The notes under the pieces: generated by a model | The model's input: only the letters and a program-made list of their open reading frames with translations | Database searches by the model: none | What the model was told of the DNA's origin: nothing | From: Strigamia acuminata | Taxonomy: Eukaryota > Arthropoda > Chilopoda > Geophilomorpha > Linotaeniidae | Length of the DNA stretch: 60,000 nucleotides | Direction: 5' to 3' | NCBI GenBank assembly: GCA_949358305.1 | Contig: OX442314.1 | Span: 46,076,581 to 46,136,580 of the forward strand | Part shown: one piece after another, positions 10,501 to 17,952 of the stretch | How positions within the stretch are numbered: the stretch's first letter is position 1 | Layout: every line of letters starts with the position of its first letter | Translations under genes and position numbers: made by a program

Positions 10501-11610
10501 CCCGAGTTGTACGCCGTCGCTAGACCTTCAGCAGAGAAAATCGTTGAATGTATCTACGACGTGGCGTTACGTTACGGATTTCCACGTAAAATAATATCCG
10601 ATAACGGACCCCAATTTATCTCGAAAATTTGGGGTAAGTTTTGTGAGAAATTCGGGATTGTGGCGTCACATACCTCGACCTACAATCCCAGAACAAATCC
10701 CGTTGAGCGACTCAACAGGGACATTAAATATGCACTAAGCATATTCACTGACATCCACAATAGGTGGGATGAATACTTGAGGGAGATCGCGTTCAGCATA
10801 CGAACAACAGTCTCGAGGACGAGAGATTTTTCTCCGGCCTACCTCAACTTCGCCCGAGAGCTACGAGTGCCTTGGGACCCACGAGTGGCAGAGTCGGTAA
10901 ATGTGGTGGACCCAGAGAAACCACATGAGTATGTGTATAAATTGGAGCAAACAATTTCGAGCACATACAAACATATGATGGCGCACATTTTTAACATGCG
11001 CGACCGCATTTTACAAGATAAAAGCGGTGGAAAATTTGTGAATTTCGAGAACAATGATTTAGTGTGGAAGGACACACACATCCTCTCAAATGCAGCGAGA
11101 GGAATCACCGCCAGCTTGGCCGACAAGAGAGATGGTCCGTATGTGATCATCGGCAAGCATGGCGGTAACGCGTATAAATTACGCAAGCTCGAGGACAACA
11201 CCGAGCATAAGTCGATACAAGTACGAGAGTTAACTCCGTACATTCCGGAATTCCCGCAAGAAATGTGGGCCAAAGGCCAAGTCAAGTCTAAAACTGACGG
11301 CCAAATCGTCGATATGTTCGCTGGCGAGTTGGAAAAAGCACCGCCAAGTGACAACGAGGAGTATTTCGACGCCCCTTCACCTCCGGTAAACGAGATAGTT
11401 GAATCCGTTCCGGATCCAATTTTGGTCGGGGGGGAAACAGGAGAAACTCCTGAAACAAACACAAAAAACACGGATAAAAAAGAAAACAATAATGAGGAGG
11501 TACAGACACAAAAAACAACAAAAAATATCGTACCTGCCTCGATCCGTAACCTGCGACCAAAAAGAGATAATCCGTTTATAAAAGGCGGAAAGGTCGTAGG
11601 AAAAAAGTAA
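7540..11610 (+). CDS. pol: Pol polyprotein of element 1: protease, RT, RNase H, integrase
   Basis: 1356 codons from ATG 7540; the reading frame is open back to 7480, so translation probably enters by frameshift from gag. Aspartic protease motif LLDSGADRSF has DSG at residues 99-101. Reverse transcriptase has the catalytic box YLDD at about 444-447. RNase H starts near TDASRVGLGAALLQ (about 592). Integrase has a zinc-binding HHCC module (HGHPLASHAG ... CQRCQAC, from about 893) and the catalytic triad in LSVDVMGP, SDNGPQF and NPVERLNRD. A C-terminal module resembling GPYVIIGKHGGNAYKLRKLE follows. Domain order is that of Ty3/Gypsy. No disruption was seen, so the protein may be functional. Confidence 0.93.
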   Translation: MKKKGFNKGFDKPPPVKEMGSDIANAQIQDRANNALQVITANAEAEAEEPNLLLEELPQVVEDTEEFRVFMCNVAVEYTNRLCMLPMTIEREKIMGLLDSGADRSFVSEDIVASLGLTDKIKGVNKNIRLKTANGMARPKGVILLTMEWLGGVEQHPFLVLPTCDRIFLLGLDLMASMEIQPNPITKSWNYIRNDKERPAIVVPPALVKEAADKTQWEKGLKKFVQDYDFKAFVTELQRDNVVETLVADAALELNEAAALRRVLLKYEGILSKKPGRTNRAIHEIKLTDNKPIRVAYKGMNPQKREIVQKMCQEMLDSGIVSEAQGEYATRVVLVMRPGSDPRLCIDYRPLNAVTEIDPIQMPSIESILRELSPFSWVTTMDLSKGYWQVEMRPEDKLKTAFYSPIGRLMFNIMPFGLVNAPSTFQRLIESVLGDILHQFVWAYLDDIVIASKTFEEHIEHIDQVLTRLAKAGLHVHPGKSKFCRKELAFLGYRIGVNGLAIGPEKIDAINRFPPPEDVKGVQRFMGMINFFGRLLPGLAEVAAPVTDLLKNENEFVWSNECNIAFNAIKRMLTEVGVMPLPDLNRPFILHTDASRVGLGAALLQTHVRDGVEQDLPCMFISRKLQGAEKNYNATELECLAVVWAIRKFRDYLEYTKFVVHTDHQALQWLMKLKEPAGRLARWQLELMACDLTIQYKPGKYNVVADALSRAPVSDPIDADDDGEDDSRIIYCPTSCHRWDLRKMNEIPTASPADVKFCGFWTRLYQPAADNYPNAKKEFKLERRINDPLLSAFHARVGKQMKSNPPTREEIIVQQKLDKKCQDRARFVLTGRYPPNLTRRQKRRYAHESIDYLLDDGLLVKHHPNHQDDLSESDTAVKVVIPASLIGRVLWLLHGHPLASHAGVSRTLYRATQLFHWTGMKKDIALFVHQCQRCQACKPRRKSPFETIFLGPYAPFDCLSVDVMGPKPVTGNKNAYIIVIMDVATRWPELYAVARPSAEKIVECIYDVALRYGFPRKIISDNGPQFISKIWGKFCEKFGIVASHTSTYNPRTNPVERLNRDIKYALSIFTDIHNRWDEYLREIAFSIRTTVSRTRDFSPAYLNFARELRVPWDPRVAESVNVVDPEKPHEYVYKLEQTISSTYKHMMAHIFNMRDRILQDKSGGKFVNFENNDLVWKDTHILSNAARGITASLADKRDGPYVIIGKHGGNAYKLRKLEDNTEHKSIQVRELTPYIPEFPQEMWAKGQVKSKTDGQIVDMFAGELEKAPPSDNEEYFDAPSPPVNEIVESVPDPILVGGETGETPETNTKNTDKKENNNEEVQTQKTTKNIVPASIRNLRPKRDNPFIKGGKVVGKK

Positions 11611-11652
11611 AATAAATTACGAGTCGATGGCGGCACTAAAAATAAATTCTAA

Positions 11653-11876
11653 TCGACCGATAGTGCAAGCCATCACGTTGCGAGACTCGAAGAAAATTCC
11701 GCTAAGTCCAACAAAGCGGATATCGGTCGAATTCACGTCACGAGATGGCGTGGAAACGCGGGACCCGTAGCAAAATTATCGGCACGGGTCGGATACCGCG
11801 TGCAAAAGACCCCGTAGCAGCAATCGCGCACGGGAGTGAGAACAAAGGAGACCCGTAGCGTAACATGCGCACGGGT
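11653..11876 (+). ncRNA. Structured RNA region after pol (element 1)
   Basis: TCGACCGATA (11653-11662) pairs perfectly with TATCGGTCGA (11721-11730) and encloses a hairpin TCCGCT/AGCGGA (11698-11703/11715-11720). Three tandem stem-loops of one design follow: GACCCGT..ACGGGTC (11762-11790), CCCGT..ACGGG (11811-11834) and ACCCGT..ACGGGT (11851-11876), each with inner GC/GC pairs and loops of different sequence. Constant stems with variable loops argue for an RNA structure. Its position between pol and a spliced ORF could suit an RNA export or splicing-control element; that role is inference. Confidence 0.6.
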
Positions 11877-12088
11877 AGGTGCGCACTAGTCTCAAACACC
11901 CGGGTTCTGGAGTATATTACCCAGAATCCATCGCGATTACCTCGTGTTCACACGGACTTCCGCTTTTCACAGCTGATCTCTGCATTCGTGCGTGATCCTC
12001 GTTTTTAACGTTTTACCGAGTTTTTTTTGAGATAGTTTTATCATCCTTTTTTCAATCGTGATTGAGCTTTTTGTGCGCGCTCCTCGCC

Positions 12089-12178
12089 ATGGACGAGGAA
12101 GAGAACGACGTGCTTGCCATCGAGCACGATGACGAGGAAAACTGGGACCGCGATGTAAACCAAGTCCAACCCGATCAG
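12089..12178 (+). CDS. ORF3 acidic first exon (element 1)
   Basis: 30 codons from an ATG in strong context (gccATGG). The product is very acidic (MDEEENDVLAIEHDDEEN at its start). It ends at GATCAG|GTAGAAGT, a good splice donor. Unspliced, the frame stops 24 nt later (TGA 12200-12202). Splicing to 13026 is phase 0 and joins it in frame to the long ORF3. Elements I and II have the same arrangement: an acidic start, then a phase-0 junction. The exon is proposed from sequence only. Confidence 0.55.
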
Positions 12179-13025
12179 GTAGAAGTCGGCATCGGCACAT
12201 GAGAATTATTTCCGTGCTGCTGAAAGAGAAATTTTGTTGACTAATACCTGACATGAGTGCTTTGCACTCGAAATAGTGTATAATTAATTATTAACCGCGA
12301 TCGCTCACACGATCGTATTTTTTCCTTGTTAATTTGTTTTCGGGGTGCGAGCGCAGACTTCACGTCGCCTCGCGTCTCGAAAATTCCTCATGACTTGAGT
12401 CACGAGCGAGACAATGGGCTCGAGCCATAAATAATTTTATGACAAGGGGAGAATATTCTGTAAAAGAATATTTTTCTCCACAAGTAATTTGACGCATCAA
12501 ATTGATGCAACTTAACATTCGTACGATGAATTTTTCGGTGTGTTGGATGAATTTAATTTGACTTTAACTTTTTTAAAAAAAAAATTAGACAAAGTCCGAC
12601 TTCGGAATAATTCTTTATTAGGTTTATTTATTTAATAAAATTTCGACAAGCACATTTATTGTGCAATTTTAGTAATAATTTACACCCGACGAATTCTTTT
12701 TACGAATGACTGATAATTATTAATTTAATTATTAGTAATGTCCTAATTAATGTTAGAATTAATTTGAAGTAAAATCTGATGAAAAGAATCCAGATTAAAG
12801 GCTCGATTCCGTCTCGCTGTGCGTTTTGGACATGAGACAGATTTTTACGTGATGACTTCTCTTTTTCTATCCGACGAGGGACAATTCGTCCTACGTTTGC
12901 ACCGATAGACAGGAATCGGTCTCGACGGACGGCTGCACGTATCGGCAACGTCCCTCGAAACCAACCATTTATCTACGTATTTAATATTAATTTTTTATTA
13001 ATCGTTTATTTCTCCACCCTTCCAG
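12179..13025 (+). other. Candidate intron upstream of ORF3 (element 1)
   Basis: GTAGAAGT at the 5' end; a pyrimidine-rich tract and TTCCAG at 13008-13025 right before ATGGCA. Length 847 bp, AT-rich, with no ORF. It contains short hairpins, e.g. GAGTGC-ttt-GCACTC around 12254-12268. Confidence 0.55.
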
Positions 13026-15791
13026 ATGGCATTACGTAGAACATGGGGACCATTAGACCCCGCTTGCATCACTCGTGGCGGGATATTTCGAGGCGCGCTG
13101 CCCGATTTTTACCGACGATGTTTCGGCGAAGACGCCGACCCTTGGCGCCTGCGAATACTACATTCCCGATGCATCGCCCGACGTTGGGTACGAGACTGCA
13201 CGCTCCTGGATACGTTCCCGGAGGGAATGCGCGAAGGCATCGCCACAGAGTTAGCTCGTGACGATGACCCGAAATCGCCAATTTTCCACCCCGGATTGTC
13301 AAGTCAGTACACTGGCAACCCGGCGGAGGAACACGTGCTGCATGCGTGGCGAGCAGCCGAGACAGAAGAGGCCCGTGAGGCCATCTATCAGCATTATAGA
13401 CAACAGCTGGTGGATACCGCTACGGCAGTGGCCGAGCGCATCCTCCAAAACGAGGGGATGACCGCGGATGATATTCATCTGTGGTTTGAGAGGCTGCGAT
13501 TGGGAGAGAGTACGCCCCAGTGGAGACCTCGGATGGGAATTTTAACATCCCAAGCCGAGATGTGGCAGCTCCACTACCTGGGGATTTTGGGGCCCAAGAG
13601 CAGCTACCCGCGGAAGCGCAAGCGCTCCAAAGGCGCCGGGGACAGCCAGTCGCGTTCCCCAGCGACAACCAAGAAGCAGCGTGTCGCTCAAAACACGACT
13701 GAAGGCAACGAAGCTGGGCCATCCACCAGTACGGTGCGTGACCCTTCGCAGTATTCCCGACCGCGAATTTTCGTAAACCGTCAGATTAAAGACGGTAAGG
13801 AGTACAAGGAGGTTTGGATGTCTGGTGACGAAGAGCGAGTCTCTCGTCCCAGCACTTCTAGACGTCCGCTGACTCATCGCGAGCAGCGGAAAAAAGATCG
13901 CAAAGAGCGATACTTCGCGAGGTGCGAAGCTCGGGGCCGTCCCATCCCCGAACCCGCCTACGTCTCCAAGAGAGCGGGTCGACGAAGTGGTAGCCAGTCA
14001 GGTGAGCGAAGCGTCCCAGCGGCAGATACGCGGGACCTTCGCGAGATTCTGACTCAGATGAAGCGGACGAAACTGACACGTTTCGATCCCGCGATGAAAC
14101 ACGCCAGGAAGATGGGTGTTGTCACCGACGGGAAGGTGACCCCACACGAGGTGGCAAGGTGGCTCGCAGACTACATAAATTCGCGACCACGACCCGATGG
14201 CACGCCAACCGCCATCGTGCAGCCTTCGGGCTCCGGACAACATCTCCCGGCGCCCCAAGTCGCAATGACTGGGGTGCAGACGACGGAGACGCCACCACCG
14301 CCGACGCAGCCAACACCACCGCTGCCGACGCCAACGCTGCCGACCAAGACGCAGCCGCCTCCGAACCTGCCGCCGCCGTCGTTGTTAAATTCGAGCGATC
14401 CGCCGGATTTGCACACCGACCGCTCAGTCCCTCTCCCCGTTGGACAGAGCATTGCGCAGGAATGTCGAGCCAATTTGACCGGCATTTACAGGCCGAGCCA
14501 ACCCCGACCCGGTTCCTCGGCCCTGTTTTTCGAGAGGCGAGACGAAGAAGCGCGACTCGCGAGAGAAGCCGCCAACCCGACTATCTCCGAGCTCTCAGCG
14601 TTCCGCTTCGTGATGGAAGACCCAAGAGTCTCCGCACCCGCCTTGCGAGGTGTGGACCAGGCCCAGCGATATTTCATCGAATGGGCAACGGCGATGATGA
14701 GTAAGCTCTCGTGTGCCTTCACTGCGGATTCGGAGCGATCGAATCCAGTGAATCGTCGCAGCCTACAGCTATCATTGACCAAGGTCATGATGCAGCTGCT
14801 AACCCCAGCACTCTTCGGAGAAGGGCGTCAGGCGATGGCCGCATGGTCTGTCGTGGACAGAGAGGGTGTACAGGTTCCCCGTGCACTCCTCGCAGAGTGG
14901 AGCTCCATTCTGCCCGACCCTGTGTTGACTCGGTACGAGCTAACCAGGGATGTGGTAAACCCCGAATTTGAGGGGTACAAGTTGCGAAGCACGGCGTTTC
15001 GCTATACCTCCGCCACCTGGACAGCGGCGCCTACCCAACAACTGCGCGCCTTGACCATCCAGACGGAAGAATCGGCAGAGGATGTAGAAATGGTGATCTC
15101 GCCGACGAGCGGAGTTCCGATTCCGCCACCGATGCCTGCGGAGATATCCCCGCAAGGACCCGCCCTGTTCGAAGTGGCGGGTAAGCCAAAGCGCTTACTG
15201 TGCCGAACGCCACCCGTCAGGTCCGTCGAGCAAACGAAGCCGACACCGCCCGGGACCCCACCGGCCCGAGCGGCGACAACGACGCAAGCCGTGATTCCCG
15301 CGGCCACCCAGAAGCCGAAGCCGGCACCGCCTCCACCAGACTATTACGGGCGAATCATCGAAGAGTTTCCCCATCTTTCGATGACAACGGCGACCAGGAG
15401 GTTTATCCTCGCACAACGGGATAAAGGCAAATCAGTCTTCATCTGGCTTCACAACCAGATCCGGAAGACTAGAGACCTCATCTTCCACCAGAGGTTGCTG
15501 AGAGCCCACCGTGTGCCAGTGACGCCAGCGGAAGCCAATGCCATCCGGCATACGAACACCGGCTTCTCCGCCTACATCCCGAGCGTTTGGTTACACGAGA
15601 GGACGCGTGCCCCGCATGAGCCAGTTGACGGCCATGCATTATGCTTCATTACGGAGCATGAGGACCCCCGAGATCGGTCCTCGGCGTTAGTAGGCGATCT
15701 ACCCGCGCCACCCGGCACTCAACCGCCTGTCCCTGGAGTGAGTTACGCCCAGGTGACGGACTCAGTGTCGGGTCCCCCAGGAAAGAAGTGA
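13026..15791 (+). CDS. ORF3 of element 1, non-env third protein of unknown function
   Basis: 921 codons, open throughout, starting at the splice acceptor with ATG. No signal peptide, membrane segment or glycoprotein features are seen, so it does not look like Env. N-terminal helical region about 1-200, ending with WRPRMGILTSQAEMWQL (SQAEMWQL at 175-182). A basic, Ser/Arg-rich linker at about 195-340 contains likely nuclear localisation signals (PRKRKRSK). A Pro-rich linker spans about 395-460. A helical region follows with VPRALLAEWSSILPDP (about 617-632), then a Pro-rich stretch, and a C-terminal domain with HQRL (821), VWLH (854) and TEHEDPRDRS (about 876). All three blocks recur in ORF3 of elements I and II. 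I recognise no known domain; an RNA- or nucleic-acid-related accessory role is only a guess from the basic linkers. Confidence 0.75.
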   Translation: MALRRTWGPLDPACITRGGIFRGALPDFYRRCFGEDADPWRLRILHSRCIARRWVRDCTLLDTFPEGMREGIATELARDDDPKSPIFHPGLSSQYTGNPAEEHVLHAWRAAETEEAREAIYQHYRQQLVDTATAVAERILQNEGMTADDIHLWFERLRLGESTPQWRPRMGILTSQAEMWQLHYLGILGPKSSYPRKRKRSKGAGDSQSRSPATTKKQRVAQNTTEGNEAGPSTSTVRDPSQYSRPRIFVNRQIKDGKEYKEVWMSGDEERVSRPSTSRRPLTHREQRKKDRKERYFARCEARGRPIPEPAYVSKRAGRRSGSQSGERSVPAADTRDLREILTQMKRTKLTRFDPAMKHARKMGVVTDGKVTPHEVARWLADYINSRPRPDGTPTAIVQPSGSGQHLPAPQVAMTGVQTTETPPPPTQPTPPLPTPTLPTKTQPPPNLPPPSLLNSSDPPDLHTDRSVPLPVGQSIAQECRANLTGIYRPSQPRPGSSALFFERRDEEARLAREAANPTISELSAFRFVMEDPRVSAPALRGVDQAQRYFIEWATAMMSKLSCAFTADSERSNPVNRRSLQLSLTKVMMQLLTPALFGEGRQAMAAWSVVDREGVQVPRALLAEWSSILPDPVLTRYELTRDVVNPEFEGYKLRSTAFRYTSATWTAAPTQQLRALTIQTEESAEDVEMVISPTSGVPIPPPMPAEISPQGPALFEVAGKPKRLLCRTPPVRSVEQTKPTPPGTPPARAATTTQAVIPAATQKPKPAPPPPDYYGRIIEEFPHLSMTTATRRFILAQRDKGKSVFIWLHNQIRKTRDLIFHQRLLRAHRVPVTPAEANAIRHTNTGFSAYIPSVWLHERTRAPHEPVDGHALCFITEHEDPRDRSSALVGDLPAPPGTQPPVPGVSYAQVTDSVSGPPGKK

Positions 15792-15816
15792 TCGCTCAGC
15801 CCCACGGTCTGAGCTC

Positions 15817-15827
15817 GGAGGGGGAAG
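15817..15827 (+). other. Polypurine tract (element 1)
   Basis: GGAGGGGGAAG abuts the 3' LTR (TGTTGTG...). This is the plus-strand priming site of reverse transcription. Confidence 0.8.
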
Positions 15828-16846
15828 TGTTGTGACCCGACTGGACCGGGGTCAACGAAGAGTTTCTCTCGTGACCTCGTTTCGGGTGTAAGGGGAGCCG
15901 CAAGCGCGTCTCCCTTCCCTCAGTGCATTGACATCTAGTCAATGGACAGGCGTCTGCCCTGAGGGAGTGGGGATGGCTCGTCCACCCCACCATTGGGTGA
16001 TTCCGGTCACCTGTCAACCTCGCTTTGTGCAAAGGAATGTGCCTTGCACTGAGCGGGCAGAACCAACACAACCATCAAACGAGAAACACACGTAAACCCG
16101 TCGTCCTACAAGATCAGGCCCAAGTAAATATACTGGGATTGACCAAGGACAAAGGACAATTTACCGTGAGTACGTTTGGTCAGTGTCAAACTCCGCAGAG
16201 TAACCTGCGAGATAAGATTACCACACTATTTTAGCACACCAGCTAGAAATAGTAAAAACCACTCCAGTTTAGCGAGTTGTGCAGACAAACGGTCGCACAA
16301 GCCTAAACTGCAGTTAAACCACGACGAGCGTTCCCGCCGCTGTGTGACCGCCGGGAGCCAGAAGAGTCCGCCGCTGTGTGATCGCCGGACACCACACAAA
16401 AACCTAGACAACAGCCCGAAGTAAGCCTTTTAACTAAGCATTCACTCGCGCCCGACCAGCGTGAGCCCGAAGGACCAGCCAGAGACGAGCCGAGGACGCC
16501 ATATTGCCACGCCGGCCCAAGACGACACCACGTTGCCACAACGAGGACGCCATCTTGGACACGACCGAGACAACAGACGACCTCGCCGATTCCAGCCAGC
16601 TTTCATCATACCTTTACCTTTCCATTTCCCTTCACCCATTCCGATTTACCTTTTACCTACCTTTTATATATATATATATATAAGATATATCTGTACATTG
16701 TCCCACAGAATAAATCTATATTATATTTTACCTTTTATATCTGTGTAATCATTTCTTTGGGTAAACCGCTTGAGCAAAGCGGTAGTGAGTTAGTCGAATT
16801 AAGTAATCAACCCACGAGTTAGCGACGGTTAGAGTTGAGCGCGACA
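15828..16846 (+). repeat. 3' LTR of element 1
   Basis: 1019 bp, the same length as the 5' LTR and apparently identical. It ends GCGACA and is followed by the TSD copy ACAC. Confidence 0.93.
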
Positions 16847-16850
16847 ACAC

Positions 16851-17952
16851 GAGAAAGGAACCCCGAAAGCCATCGCCATCGCCATGAAAGCAAAAGGCCT
16901 ACAAAAACTACGCTGGTACTGTCAGATGTGTGAGAAGCAATGCCGGGACGAAAACGGCTTCAAATGCCACGCGACGTCCGAATCCCACCAGCGGCAACTC
17001 CTCCTGTTCGCCGACAACCCGTGCAAATATCTGGACAGCTTCTCGAAAGAATTTGCCGACGATTTCCTCAAACTTCTTAAACACCGCTTCAACACGAAAC
17101 GAGTCTTCGCCAACCAAGTGTACCAAGAATACATTTCCGATCGCAACCACCTGTACATGAACGCCACGCGCTGGATCTCGCTCTCGGGTTTCGTGCAGTG
17201 GCTAGGCAAGACCGGCAAGTGCAAAGTGGACCAGACGGAAAAGGGTTGGTACATGACCTACGTCGACCGAGATCCGGACACGATTCAGCGAAAAGCGGAA
17301 ACGACTCGACAAGGACGACGAGGAGAGACTCGTCGATTTTATTAACAAGCAGGTGGCGAAAGGTCGCGAGAAAGCCGACGAAGACGAAGCGCCGCGATTC
17401 ACGGAGTTGGAGAAAAGCGAAGCGGGAAAAATTGTTTTGAATTTGCCGGAGAAAACGACGGAGAAAACGGTCGTTCCAAACGACGTGTTTAGGGAGTCCG
17501 AAGGGAAAAAGAAGGTTAAACAGGTTGGCGAAAAGCGGAAGCGGAATGCGTTGGACGAAATAATGGCGGAGCAGGAGGAGATGAAGGAGAAGCGGAATAG
17601 AAAGCAGAATTGGTTGCACGAAGGGATTGTGGTGAAGATTGTGACGGAGTTGTTGGGGGAGAAGTATTATAGGAAGAAAGGTGTTGTGCAGGAGGTTCGT
17701 GGAGCTTTTGAAGCGATTGTGAGGATGTTGGATGGTGGGGATGTTTTGAAGTTAGATCAGGTGGATTTAGAGACGGTTTTACCGGCGATTGGGCGGCGGG
17801 TAAGGATTGTGAACGGGGCTTATCGTGGGTTAACCGCAGGTTTGTTAAAAATTCATCCGGAGAAGTTTGCTTGTTCGGTGAAAATTGATGCCGGGCCTGT
17901 GCACGGACGTGTTTTTCATATTAAATATGAAGATATTTGTAAAATACAATAA
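16851..17952 (+). pseudogene. KIN17: KIN17, DNA/RNA-binding protein, interrupted and frameshifted
   Basis: It continues the codons at 3330-3341. KIN17 is a conserved nuclear protein linked to DNA replication, repair and spliceosomes. Seen in order: a C2H2 zinc finger (CQMC ... CHATSESH); the winged-helix Kin17 middle domain (DNPCKYLDSFSKEFADDF to KGWYMTYVDRDPDTI); a Lys/Glu-rich linker; and a C-terminal KOW/SH3-like pair (RVRIVNGAYRGLTAGLL ... VKIDAGPVHGRVFHIKYED). Two defects: the Gypsy element after codon 4, and a one-base shift at a run of four A (17291-17294), after which the frame resumes as RKRLDKDDEERLVDF. An internal ATG at 16884 could start a near-complete product only up to the frameshift. 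There are no introns, so a retrocopy is possible. The shift could also be a sequencing error. Confidence 0.88.

Larger units (their letters stand above)
3342..16846 (+). mobile_element. Complete Gypsy retrotransposon (element 1) inside KIN17
   Basis: A 13,505-bp element bounded by two 1019-bp LTRs of equal length in which I noticed no difference by eye, and by a perfect 4-bp duplication ACAC (3338-3341, 16847-16850). Order: LTR, tRNA-Pro-like PBS, gag, -1 frameshift signal, pro-RT-RNaseH-integrase, structured non-coding RNA, split ORF3, purine tract, LTR. All three long ORFs are open. Near-identical LTRs mean a very recent insertion, possibly still active. The integrase tail and 4-bp TSD suggest an Osvaldo/Blastopia-type Gypsy lineage; that placement is tentative. 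Confidence 0.95.

Noticed and set aside
13026-15791. ORF3 as an envelope gene, making the elements errantivirus-like
   Set aside because: No signal peptide, cleavage site, transmembrane segment or cysteine pattern typical of Env; composition is basic, Pro-rich and RS-rich.
17285-17302. Frame change in KIN17 as a tiny intron
   Set aside because: Only one base is in excess, and no GT-AG interval fits.
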